Shown here one piece after another: positions 18,509 to 26,853 of a stretch of DNA of 64,000 nt. The stretch is from SZUA-365 sp049663345 (GTDB taxonomy: Bacteria > Bacteroidota > Ignavibacteria > SZUA-365), in assembly GCA_049663345.1 (NCBI GenBank), contig JBATDG010000072.1, forward strand, positions 107,776 through 171,775. Reading direction: 5' to 3'. A program made the translations under genes and the position numbers. Position 1 is the stretch's first letter. Every line of letters starts with the position of its first letter. The notes beneath the pieces were generated by a model, which saw only the letters and a list, made by a program, of their open reading frames with translations, was not told the origin of the DNA and did not search any database.

Positions 18509-20411
18509 TTGGGGTCACTCGCGTGGCGCTTTCGTTTTCGGAAGTGAGCTGATACCAGCCCTCGGCCATAATATCAGTGGCATCGGAAAGGCGCAAGCGC
18601 ATACTTGCGGTGGGTCCGTAGCTGCGCAGTGTACCGGCCGGCTTGCGGTCGAGTCCTTCGTATGCGTAGCGGCGTTGTTCGAAGTACCGGAGTCCAAGTG
18701 ATGCACGAACTCGATTACCGAGACGGAGCAGAGAAAGCGAGAACGTGCGTTCGTCAAAATACTGCAGCGGACGCAATGTGAATGCGGTCCATCGCAATTC
18801 CCCGCGTTCGTAGAAACGCAGATGCACCTGCATCTCCGCCCAGATCAAGCTGCCGAGACGAAGCAGCGTCGAGTCGCTGACCGTGAGCTGACGTAGGGAG
18901 AAGCTTCGTTGAGACTGTCCCGCACTTTCGAAATCATACACGGTGTAATTGGCGACGACCTCCGCGGCATTGCGGCTGACGAACGAAGGACTCAGACGCA
19001 GCTCCGTCGCGGGCGAAAGACGGATGACTCGGTTCCACGTATTGTTTGCACTGCGCTCAGCAAAAATGAACACCGAATGCCTCAGGTTAACGTCTCCGGA
19101 AAGCGAGGCCTGAAAAACCGGACTGAAGCGATGCGCCCAGCGCAGTCCTGCCAGCACAAACAATTCATCCCTGTCATCGTAATTGTCTTCGCTCGGAGTG
19201 TCGTACTGCATTTTCACTGTCGAGGCGGAAAGCCAAAGAGTATCGCGCTGCGAGAGCGCATGCGAGAGTACGAGGCCGAGCTGGGTCTGTTCGATATTGT
19301 TGTTTTTCTGCTGTTCGAGCGCCTGCTGGCGTGAGAAGGCAACCGGATTCGCGCCATCGAAGCTGTTGATTTCATGCACTTCATCCCGCTCGTTGAGTTC
19401 CATGCGCAGCTGTCCGGTGGTGCCTCGCTGGTCGTCGTATATGAGCTGAAGATTTCCGTTCAGATGAAACTCGCTGATGTCGGCATCGAAAAAAGGAATG
19501 GCGTCCTGAGGATTGCGCTGGGGACGAACGCGGGCGATGTCGCGCTGTGTGAGATCCACATTGGCGCTGAGCCGAAGCGGCCCGGCCATCTGATACTGCA
19601 GCGTGTTGCTCAGCGTGACGATCTGTTCGTCGCGCGACTCGATCGGGAATGCCACGCCGCGACTCGCTTCCAGCGCTGAATCGTATGGGAGGTAGAATTC
19701 CCGTCGTACGGAGCGGAATTGCAGCTGAGTGTGGTTGAGTCCGGCATCCGCGAAGCGCGCAAGAAAGTCCGCAGAGCCTCTGTGCTCCTGCTGAAATCTC
19801 GGGTCGATGTATTCGGCCGAAGAATAGAGTTCCGCCTGCGCCGCGGTGCGGCCGAGCGTAAGGTCCTGCAATCGCGCCAGGGTGGTGTACATGAATCCGC
19901 GGTCTTCTATTCCCTGCTGATTGTCAAAGCTGACGCCGGCCATGGGCGTGACCTGCAGTTCCTGGAATGGAGTCCAGCGCGCGCCCAGCAGCGCCTTGTT
20001 GGCAGAAAGATCATTCAGTGCAAGAGCCCTGTTGTCGGAAAAAATAAAAGAGGAAAACGAGCTCGTCAGCGCGAGGCGGTCGGACAGAACATGCTCGGCA
20101 CCGATGTTGAGGCTCTGCTCATCCTTAACGGTGCTGCGGTCGGTACGAATAAGAGTCCGCTGAAAGCGTTCGTCCACGCTGATACGCCAGGGTGCGGCGT
20201 CCGTGCGCCAGCTGCCCCCGAAATCCCAGAGGTACGTGTTGACGTTGCGTTCGAAACCGAAGGAGAGTCTGCCGGGTCCGCCAAGCAGGCCGCTGCTATC
20301 CGCAGCCGCGCTTTCTCCCGTCGCAAATTGTGCTGTCAGGGATGAGGGGAAGGCTGCGATTCCCAGGAGGATGAAGAGCAGTGCATGATGCGAACGCATG
20401 GCGACCCGCAT
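18477..20411 (-). CDS. large outer-membrane beta-barrel-like protein
   Basis: About 644 residues from ATG 20411. Signal peptide HALLFILLGIAAFPSSLTAQ. The whole mature part is beta-strand-like, with many short aromatic/charged alternations (LSANVDLTQRDIARVR, FRSVRREFYLPYD) and the C-terminal NVSLRVFWNL. No known domain recognised; a barrel or large beta-sheet outer-membrane protein is inferred. Its ATG overlaps the stop of the upstream FN3 lipoprotein gene as TGATG, a translational-coupling arrangement, so the two probably act together. A second ATG at 20399 is also possible. Confidence 0.75.
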   Translation of the reverse strand: MRVAMRSHHALLFILLGIAAFPSSLTAQFATGESAAADSSGLLGGPGRLSFGFERNVNTYLWDFGGSWRTDAAPWRISVDERFQRTLIRTDRSTVKDEQSLNIGAEHVLSDRLALTSSFSSFIFSDNRALALNDLSANKALLGARWTPFQELQVTPMAGVSFDNQQGIEDRGFMYTTLARLQDLTLGRTAAQAELYSSAEYIDPRFQQEHRGSADFLARFADAGLNHTQLQFRSVRREFYLPYDSALEASRGVAFPIESRDEQIVTLSNTLQYQMAGPLRLSANVDLTQRDIARVRPQRNPQDAIPFFDADISEFHLNGNLQLIYDDQRGTTGQLRMELNERDEVHEINSFDGANPVAFSRQQALEQQKNNNIEQTQLGLVLSHALSQRDTLWLSASTVKMQYDTPSEDNYDDRDELFVLAGLRWAHRFSPVFQASLSGDVNLRHSVFIFAERSANNTWNRVIRLSPATELRLSPSFVSRNAAEVVANYTVYDFESAGQSQRSFSLRQLTVSDSTLLRLGSLIWAEMQVHLRFYERGELRWTAFTLRPLQYFDERTFSLSLLRLGNRVRASLGLRYFEQRRYAYEGLDRKPAGTLRSYGPTASMRLRLSDATDIMAEGWYQLTSENESATRVTPNVSLRVFWNL

Positions 20412-21418
20412 CAATTGCGAACCTGGAAGCGCCACGCATCCGAGATGCCGTTGGGCTTGCCGTTCGAAGCGGTGATGGTGGAAACCCGCCAGTAAAAAAT
20501 TTCTCCTGCGCTGAGGGCCGGTCCCGCATAGCGGAACGAAAGCGTGTCCGCTGCTTCAGCCGGTATAATTGCGGACCAGACTTCCCCTGTGCTTTCGGAA
20601 AGCGAGACCGTGAGCAGGTATGCCGCTGCTTCAGGAACGCGTTTCCATACGAGCTGAGGATAGGTGTCGGCTTTCCCGTTTTCTTCCGGCGAAATGAGCG
20701 ACGGCCGCTGAGAAATATAGTCCGATGAGATGGGTGAAAGTTCGCTTTCGAGTCCGCCCCTATCGACGGCAGTGATGGCATAGAAATAGCGTGCAGCGAT
20801 TTGTGCGGCGCCTGCATCGTCATAATAGGCAGCGTCGCTTGCAGCGATCAGCAGAGCGGTATCGGCTGCGGTAAATGGAATATCGGATCGGTAGATGCGA
20901 TATCCGGCCAGATCAGCTTCGTCGACGCTGCTCCATGACAGTCGCATCATACGCGTCGCGCCGTCGTTGAATCCGTTGACGTTGAATTCCTGGGGAGAAT
21001 CAGGAGCATACACATTTCTGGAAATCGCAGACAATGTATCGGAAGGCTCGCTCTCATTGCCACTTTCATCAAAGGCCGTGACGAAGTACGAATAGGTTGT
21101 ATCGTAGCTTCGCTGTTCGTCGATGAAATAGAAGAGTGTCGTCGTATCGACAGCGATGAAGCGGGAAGGATCCGATTCCTCCGCGCGGTAAATGATATAT
21201 CCGCGAAGATCGATTTCCCTATTCCGTATCCAGCTGATGAAGATGTAGCCGTCGCGTGCACCCTCGACCAGCAGCGCGGCCGGCGGGAGCGGAGCGATTT
21301 CGTCCGGACCCGGATCTACTATGCGTTCTCGTTCGCAGGCCGTGGCGAGCACGAGCATCAGCGCGAGCGCAAGGAAGATGGAGCGGAAAGGTCGTATGTC
21401 TGCCGGGGAGGAGTGCAT
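20411..21418 (-). CDS. fibronectin type III lipoprotein
   Basis: 335 residues from ATG 21418. Lipobox LVLATAC near residue 28, so lipid-anchored. The mature protein has two FN3-like domains: one near residues 42-135 (GYIFISWIRNREIDLRGYII, YSYFVTAFDESGNESEPSD) and one near 140-235 (RLSWSSVDEADLAGYRIYRS, YFYAITAVDRGGLESELSP). A third beta-sandwich holds PQLVWKRVPEAAAYLLTV. Binding or spacer role at the cell surface inferred. Coupled to the barrel-like gene that follows (TGATG overlap). A longer N-terminus to 21511 is open but would bury the lipoprotein signal. Confidence 0.8.
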   Translation of the reverse strand: MHSSPADIRPFRSIFLALALMLVLATACERERIVDPGPDEIAPLPPAALLVEGARDGYIFISWIRNREIDLRGYIIYRAEESDPSRFIAVDTTTLFYFIDEQRSYDTTYSYFVTAFDESGNESEPSDTLSAISRNVYAPDSPQEFNVNGFNDGATRMMRLSWSSVDEADLAGYRIYRSDIPFTAADTALLIAASDAAYYDDAGAAQIAARYFYAITAVDRGGLESELSPISSDYISQRPSLISPEENGKADTYPQLVWKRVPEAAAYLLTVSLSESTGEVWSAIIPAEAADTLSFRYAGPALSAGEIFYWRVSTITASNGKPNGISDAWRFQVRN

Positions 21419-21492
21419 GGGAGACCGAAAATGTCGTATCCAAATAACATACGTTTCCGGCAGGAGATGCGAAAGGGAAAATTGGGATGGAA

Positions 21493-21690
21493 GAGTAACC
21501 ACGGATTTCACAGATTACACAGATTGATTTTTCTTGGAGGATGAGCCTTTAGGCTCGTCCTGCTTCACGGGACTTCGGCGCGGCGGGCAAGTGCGTCCAT
21601 GAAGAATCCCGGATTGGAGGATGAGCCTTCCCGCCTTCGTCCCGTTTCACGGGACTACTGCGCGGCAGGCAGGGGAGAAAGAGGGAGAGT
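21493..21690. repeat. dispersed intergenic repeats
   Basis: The gap holds one copy of the GAGTAACCACNGATTNCACNGATTACACAGATT family (21493-21525) and two copies of an element beginning GGAGGATGAGCCTT (21536 and 21616), each followed by a palindromic part around CACGGGAC. Related copies occur at 37454, 54863, 54903, 55007, 60301 and 60330. Seen directly; origin unknown. Confidence 0.8.
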
Positions 21691-21691
21691 C

Positions 21692-23242
21692 TTATTGAAG
21701 CAGGAGCAGCGATGCAGCGAGGGCGACGGCGAGGATGGTGGAGATGAGGTTCACGGCATCGTTGCGCAGCCATGTCAAACCGCCGAGTTGGTGGGAACTG
21801 GCTTCGCAGTGTGTGGTTTTTTCTGTGTGTTTGCCGCAGATCTCACAGCGGTACTGCGCCTGCAGGGTTGCACCTAGCAGGCTGTCGAAGAGGCTGCCAA
21901 GGGCACCGAAGGCTACGATGGCGAATATTTGCCATGGGGCGAGCGGAACGAAGGGAAGAGCCGTGAGCGAAACTACTGCTGCACCGGCAATGCCGCCCAG
22001 CGTACCGGCGAGCGATATGCCGCCCGAAGTGCCGGGTGGCACCCGTTTGCCCGTAAGTACGCTCCTCGGCTGCTTTCGCGCAAGCACGCCGATCTCGGTT
22101 CCCCAGGTATCGGCAGTGACAACGGCGACGGCGACGAGAGAAAGCAGGTACAGACGGTCGTCTCCCGTGAAATGCCAGAGCAGCGCAAGTGCACCAACAA
22201 TTGCGCCGTTGGCTGCCACCTGAGCCGCGTCCCTGTTGCCGCTTTTCTCGAACATGCTCTCGAACGGAGCTTTCTGCTGCTTGCGCCATTTCGAAAGAAA
22301 GCTTGAGAGAATAAAGAATGTGAAGATGGGGAGGGTCCATTGCCAGCCACCGATGCCGAAAACGATTGCAGCGAGAAGAAATGTGGCTACGGCGCCCGAT
22401 GCCTGGAGCATGCGTGCTTTCCAGGCGGCAGCGGCAATCAGGAGGCCTAGGCCGGATGCGAGAACGAAACGTCCGGCAGCAGCCGTCACAGCGGCAGCGC
22501 CGCTGAAAACGGATGAGTTGGTGTTGATTTCTCCACTTGCCGCAAAACAGACATGCAGGGCAGCCGCGGTCATGATGGGAACGGTAAGATTATCGAGACC
22601 GCGCGAGGAAGCTGCTTCCCATCCGGTTGCAAATGCTGCTATAGCTGCGAGCGCAAGTACGGCGATCAGCGGCGAGTGTGAGAAAATCAGGCCGAAGGCG
22701 AGGCCCCCGTTGCCATACATCACCAAGGCTGCTGAAAGCGCAAGCAGTGTACCGATAAACATGGCGACGGAACCCTGCACGCTTTTTATATCCCCGGTGA
22801 TACGGTAGATCAACGGCGTCCGAATCGATTCTCCGACTATGCCTGCGGCAGCGTCCCCGATCGCCATAACGGTAATTGCGGCGACCACGAGATCGGGATA
22901 CGCATTCCAAAACGGTGCGGCCAGCAGCAGCAGCGCAAGGGGATAATAGACGGTACCAAATGATTTTCGCTTGCTGTGATGCACCGCCTTGAGCCATCCC
23001 CGCGCATAAGCCGCAATGTTGACCGCGACGAATAACCCAGCGATAAGAACGACCGCTCCGGCATTCGGAAAAAATGGCGGAGCGAAAAAGATTACCATAC
23101 CGGTTGCGACGTGTACGATTTTGCGCGAGACCTCGTCCGGCCATCCGAATAACCGGCGAGCAGCTTCACTCAGCGCGAGCAGTGCGATTATGCCAGCAGC
23201 GAGGACGCCAAGTCTAAGCAGATCTGTATTGGTGATAATCAT
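21692..23242 (-). CDS. VTE5-like (polyprenol/phytol kinase) and DUF92 (VTE6-like) fusion, integral membrane
   Basis: 516 residues from ATG 23242 (MIITNTDLLRLGVLAAG); a longer open frame to 23533 would run into the neighbouring coding sequence. The first half (about 1-220) resembles the dolichol/phytol kinase and CDP-DAG synthase group: SRKIVHVATGMVIFFAPP, AYARGWLKAVHHSKRKSFGT, VMAIGDAAAGIVGESI. The second half is a DUF92/COG1836 domain: VAVAVVTADTWGTEIGVLA, RVPPGTSGGISLAGTLGG, GALGSLFDSLLGATLQAQYR. Plant VTE5 phosphorylates phytol and VTE6 (DUF92) phosphorylates phytyl phosphate, so a two-step isoprenoid-alcohol kinase is inferred. The real substrate here is unknown. At least a dozen hydrophobic segments. 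Confidence 0.82.
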   Translation of the reverse strand: MIITNTDLLRLGVLAAGIIALLALSEAARRLFGWPDEVSRKIVHVATGMVIFFAPPFFPNAGAVVLIAGLFVAVNIAAYARGWLKAVHHSKRKSFGTVYYPLALLLLAAPFWNAYPDLVVAAITVMAIGDAAAGIVGESIRTPLIYRITGDIKSVQGSVAMFIGTLLALSAALVMYGNGGLAFGLIFSHSPLIAVLALAAIAAFATGWEAASSRGLDNLTVPIMTAAALHVCFAASGEINTNSSVFSGAAAVTAAAGRFVLASGLGLLIAAAAWKARMLQASGAVATFLLAAIVFGIGGWQWTLPIFTFFILSSFLSKWRKQQKAPFESMFEKSGNRDAAQVAANGAIVGALALLWHFTGDDRLYLLSLVAVAVVTADTWGTEIGVLARKQPRSVLTGKRVPPGTSGGISLAGTLGGIAGAAVVSLTALPFVPLAPWQIFAIVAFGALGSLFDSLLGATLQAQYRCEICGKHTEKTTHCEASSHQLGGLTWLRNDAVNLISTILAVALAASLLLLQ

Positions 23243-23400
23243 GAAGGAAAGGAACACGTATGCGAGGGAGGGTACGGATTGGGTTTTTCCGGGACCGGCA
23301 CACGCCGCCTCGACGAAGCGAGACACGAGGAAGCGATCTTTGAGGCGAGGGAGTGCGTCGGCCCCGGAATCAAACCTTATGTTCCGTGATTCAGCAGAAG

Positions 23401-24111
23401 TTAGATGCCTGCAATGGGAGTGGCAATCTGATAGGATTTTGAGTTTTCGGCCTGCCAGTAATCCGCAGTAATTTTTCCGTCCTGTGAGCTGATGAAGGCA
23501 ACGCCGGTCGCCTTGGTCTTCACAATTTTCCACGGCTGCAGGGTGATTTTTCCGTTGGCTTTCACGAGCTCGCGGGCCTTGCCCACCTCGCGTCCGTTGT
23601 CATCGTGAAATACGATATTCACGATAGCATCCTTGCCGTCGGAATTCGCGAGTACGATGTAAACTTCCACGTCAGGATCGCTGACAAAATGCGGACAAAC
23701 CAGCTTCGAATAGCCAGCGGCATCCTGCCCAACCGTCGTAGTGTTTTTCCACGATTCCTTGGAATCCTTGTAGAATTGCCAGTATTCGGCGACGATGTTT
23801 CCACCCTTGGCTTCTATGTGAATCGTGCCGTTGGCCACTTTGTTCACATACTTGCCCGGATCAATGTTGAGCTTGCTGAAGGGCTGGACGAGTTCCTTTC
23901 CCTCACCGATCAGATTTCCGTCGTTGTCATAGAATTTAATGGTGACAATGGGACCGTTGCCTTCGACGTCTGTGATCACCAAATGGGCTTCGATGATTTT
24001 CGGATCGTTGACAAAGTGGTTGATGATATATTTTTCCGCGCCCTGAGCCATTACGCGCGTAGCGAGCAGCAGCAGGGTGGCGGCAAAAAGGATATTTCTG
24101 GTGTATTTCAT
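23401..24111 (-). CDS. secreted protein with two copies of an unrecognised ~105-residue domain
   Basis: 236 residues. Signal peptide NILFAATLLLLATRVMAQ. Two repeats follow, each opening with HFV-x-DP and closing with YWQ: first from IINHFVNDPKIIEAHLV to VAEYWQFYKD, then from CPHFVSDPDVEVYIVLA to ITADYWQAENS. The upstream gene codes for the same two repeats plus an OmpA domain, with closely similar sequence. Both probably sit in the periplasm or on the outer membrane. AGGAG precedes the ATG. The gap to the upstream gene is 35 bp, so one operon. Function unknown. Confidence 0.75.
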   Translation of the reverse strand: MKYTRNILFAATLLLLATRVMAQGAEKYIINHFVNDPKIIEAHLVITDVEGNGPIVTIKFYDNDGNLIGEGKELVQPFSKLNIDPGKYVNKVANGTIHIEAKGGNIVAEYWQFYKDSKESWKNTTTVGQDAAGYSKLVCPHFVSDPDVEVYIVLANSDGKDAIVNIVFHDDNGREVGKARELVKANGKITLQPWKIVKTKATGVAFISSQDGKITADYWQAENSKSYQIATPIAGI

Positions 24112-24146
24112 GATTTCTCCTGTACCTTTCTTGCGTTATCCCGTGA

Positions 24147-25250
24147 TCAGAATTTCTTGAATTCAACGCGACGGTTAATCGCGCGATTGGCCGGCGTATC
24201 ATTGGCGACGATCGGCTGTTTGGGACCGTATCCCACGATGGTGAGACGCTTGGCGTCGACCTTGCCGTTTTTCACAAGGTAGTTTTTCACGGAATTGGCT
24301 CGGCGTTCGGAGAGTTTCTGGTTGTACTCATCCTTGCCCACATTGTCGGTATGTCCACCGACCTCATAGCGTTTACCCTTGTTCTTGTCTGCGTTCATTG
24401 CTTGTGCCACTTCAAGGAGATCGGCGAAAGAACGCTTCTGGATTTTTTCGCTGTCGAAATCGAACTGCACCTGCACACGCACGATCGGATCGTCTTCAAT
24501 CACTTCCGCGATCGGAGCGCCGCCCTGCAGGGCATGCGCGATCTGGTATTTCTCTCGCGCTGATACCTGCCAGTATTCACCGGTGATTTTTCCACCCTCG
24601 GTCTGGATGTAAGCCACTCCGGTCATTTTCTTGTTGCCGACGAGTGCCAGGGGCTGGATGGAAAATTTTCCGAATTTCGGAATATCAATTTTTGTCTGTC
24701 CGGCCAGGTCGCCCTGGTCGCTGTAGAATTCGACATAGACCGTAGGACCAGTGCCTTCGGCATCGGCGACGACGATATAACTCTCGATGTTGGGATCAGC
24801 AACGAAGTGCTGGCAGATCAGCTTCGTGGAGCCGGGTCCGACTGCTGCGGGCACGGCGATATTTTTCCAGCCGAGTGCGGGATCTTTGTAGAACTGCCAG
24901 TACTGTCCGGCAACGTTCACGGTCGAAGTGATGCGCATGGTGCCCACCATGGTTCTGCCGTTGACGTATTTGTCTCCGTTGACGTTGAGTTTGCCGCCGG
25001 GCGGAATCGTCTCCACGGCTTTGCCGGCGACGTTTCCCTTTTCGTCGAATACGGAAACATTGATCGTGCCGCCTTTTCCCTCGACATCGCTGATGACCAG
25101 GTGACCTTCAACGATGGCCGGATCGGAAACGAAGTGGTTTATTATAAGCTGCTTGCCTGCCTGTCCCCAAGCCGGTCCGGCCACCAGCAGTAACGCCGCT
25201 GCTATACAGAACCGCCTCAGCACAGACCACAGGTGCTTGTCTTGAAGCAT
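24147..25250 (-). CDS. OmpA-family protein with two unrecognised repeat domains
   Basis: 367 residues. Signal peptide FCIAAALLLVAGPAWGQ. Residues about 30-240 hold two HFV...YWQ repeats (INHFVSDPAIVEGHLVISD, VAGQYWQFYKD, CQHFVADPNIESYIVVA, ITGEYWQVS), paralogous to the next gene. Residues about 250-367 are an OmpA C-terminal peptidoglycan-binding domain: QVQFDFDSEKIQ, YEVGGHTDNVGKDEYNQKLS, ERRANSVKNYLV, GYGPKQPI, NRRVEF. The protein probably tethers a periplasmic or outer-membrane beta-domain to the cell wall. GGAGG precedes the ATG. Confidence 0.88.
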   Translation of the reverse strand: MLQDKHLWSVLRRFCIAAALLLVAGPAWGQAGKQLIINHFVSDPAIVEGHLVISDVEGKGGTINVSVFDEKGNVAGKAVETIPPGGKLNVNGDKYVNGRTMVGTMRITSTVNVAGQYWQFYKDPALGWKNIAVPAAVGPGSTKLICQHFVADPNIESYIVVADAEGTGPTVYVEFYSDQGDLAGQTKIDIPKFGKFSIQPLALVGNKKMTGVAYIQTEGGKITGEYWQVSAREKYQIAHALQGGAPIAEVIEDDPIVRVQVQFDFDSEKIQKRSFADLLEVAQAMNADKNKGKRYEVGGHTDNVGKDEYNQKLSERRANSVKNYLVKNGKVDAKRLTIVGYGPKQPIVANDTPANRAINRRVEFKKF

Positions 25251-25344
25251 GGAACCTCCTCAATAAATGGGAATTGTTAAATCGGCAGTAATATAGCGAT
25301 TGTGGAAGAACTGGAAAAGGTGGAATCTCGGGGCCGAGGTGATA

Positions 25345-25719
25345 TCAGAATTTCGAACTCATGCCGAGGTACATGCCGCCGAAGTAGGGAATGAGCCAGA
25401 TGAGCCAGACAATAATACTGTAGCGGTGGAAGTTTATGCGGAGTGATTCGCTGCCCCGGCGCACGACCCAAGTGGCCCAAATTGCATGGATGAGCATGAG
25501 CCAGAGAGCAAGCTGACCGGTCATCGTGTGAGGAGCCGTAATGTCAAAAGGTCCGCTGGCCATCTGATGCATGGCCAGCGTGCCTGAAATGTCGAAAACA
25601 AAGCCGGTCCAGAAGGCCAGCACGTGCCAGTTCTTGAGATACCGCGCAAGCCGTTCAGCCCACACTCCGAGCGAATAGAAAATCAGCGCGAGCGTGATGA
25701 GGATTGCCGCAGCATTCAT
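25345..25719 (-). CDS. HsmA/TIGR03987-like four-helix membrane protein
   Basis: 124 residues with four hydrophobic helices. The segments VWAERLARYLKNWHVLAFW, GFVFDISGTLAMHQMASG and TMTGQLALWLMLIHAIWATW resemble the small TIGR03987/HsmA family, known to me only as uncharacterised membrane proteins. The conserved His residues (in HVL, MHQ, HTMTG, HAIW) could bind a cofactor such as haem, but this is a guess from composition. Stands between the OmpA pair and the HTH-like gene on the same strand. Confidence 0.7.
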   Translation of the reverse strand: MNAAAILITLALIFYSLGVWAERLARYLKNWHVLAFWTGFVFDISGTLAMHQMASGPFDITAPHTMTGQLALWLMLIHAIWATWVVRRGSESLRINFHRYSIIVWLIWLIPYFGGMYLGMSSKF

Positions 25720-25764
25720 GGCCTGCTCCGTCGAAGATATTGAAAAGGGGCCGCTCGAGCGGAG

Positions 25765-26760
25765 TTATTTCGAAACCTGGCGGCGGATCTCCTTCAGGTC
25801 ACCGATCGCGTCAGTGAAAAGCTTGCTCAGACGATCGATCATTGCCTCCAGCTGACGCGCATCGACGGCGACGTACTGGTTTTTCAGCAAGCTGCCTGTT
25901 TCTTCCGAAGCGGCAGACGCTGCGGATCCGGTTGTGCGGGAGGGCGGCGGATAAGCCGCCGGTCGGTTTGTCTGAGCGGATGAAGCCGGGTTCACCTGGC
26001 CGCGATCAGCCGCCGCCGCGCCAGCTGTTCCGCGGGATTTCGGTGCGATGCGCCCTGCATCGGCGTCGGTCCTCATTTTCATTATTGCGGAATAGACCCG
26101 CGAGGAAACCTGCGCGGATTTTCCATTCTTAATACTCCCGATAGTCATGGCTGTGATGCCGGTGTTTTTTGACACGGCATTCGCTGACCACCCCGTATCC
26201 AATAGTGCTTGCAGTGTGGCGCGAGTCTCAATGAGCTTTTCGGCCGCAGAACGTGAATCTGCAGCCGTCGCCGAATCAGATTCATACTTTCCTGCCGCAT
26301 TTTCCGATGAGCCATTGGACGGTTCGGCCGCTTGGAGCGATGCACCGGAGAGTGCGAAAACGGGTGTTTCTTTGGTCGGAGGCTGCGGCAGTCCTTTACG
26401 GGATTCGCAAACGAACTTGTGGAATGAAAAGGAATAGAGGTCCGGATTCTGTTGCAGCAGGCTTTCCTTGCCAATTTCCTTGAACGTTTTCTTATGAGGT
26501 ACATAGAAAAGTCCGTGGTCGACGTGGCGGAAAGCGAGATCCAGAAAATCCGTCCAGTGAAAACTGATATCCGAGTAGCGAAACGTCGCTTTCGGTGCTA
26601 GGCCGTCTATCAGCAGGGGTTCATACGTCCAGCTGTCATTACCGAAAAGGTTTTTTCCAATTTCGGAGGGTTCGTATTGAATCCCCGCCGGGGCCAGTAT
26701 AAACAGGATAACAGTATCCTGATACTTCGGATCACGAAGGAATTGAATAGTGGTATTCAT
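25765..26760 (-). CDS. hypothetical protein with a central helix-turn-helix-like segment
   Basis: 331 residues, no signal peptide, so cytoplasmic. The N-terminal 130 residues (ILFILAPAGIQYEPSEIGKN, WTDFLDLAFRHVDHGLFYVP) form an unrecognised domain. An Ala/Ser-rich linker leads to LLDTGWSANAVSKNTGITAM and TIGSIKNGKSAQVSSRVYSA (about residues 190-230), which has the spacing of an XRE-type helix-turn-helix. A second low-complexity linker precedes a C-terminal helix (ARQLEAMIDRLSKLFTDAIG) able to form a coiled coil. A DNA-binding regulator is inferred; the N-terminal domain may be a sensor. No Shine-Dalgarno site seen. Confidence 0.6.
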   Translation of the reverse strand: MNTTIQFLRDPKYQDTVILFILAPAGIQYEPSEIGKNLFGNDSWTYEPLLIDGLAPKATFRYSDISFHWTDFLDLAFRHVDHGLFYVPHKKTFKEIGKESLLQQNPDLYSFSFHKFVCESRKGLPQPPTKETPVFALSGASLQAAEPSNGSSENAAGKYESDSATAADSRSAAEKLIETRATLQALLDTGWSANAVSKNTGITAMTIGSIKNGKSAQVSSRVYSAIMKMRTDADAGRIAPKSRGTAGAAAADRGQVNPASSAQTNRPAAYPPPSRTTGSAASAASEETGSLLKNQYVAVDARQLEAMIDRLSKLFTDAIGDLKEIRRQVSK

Positions 26761-26853
26761 CGAAAACTATGTTATTGATGAGCGGAGCATTGATATGATC
26801 GGAATATGCAATCTATCAATCTTCAGCACACAAGCAAGTCCTGAATTCCACGG

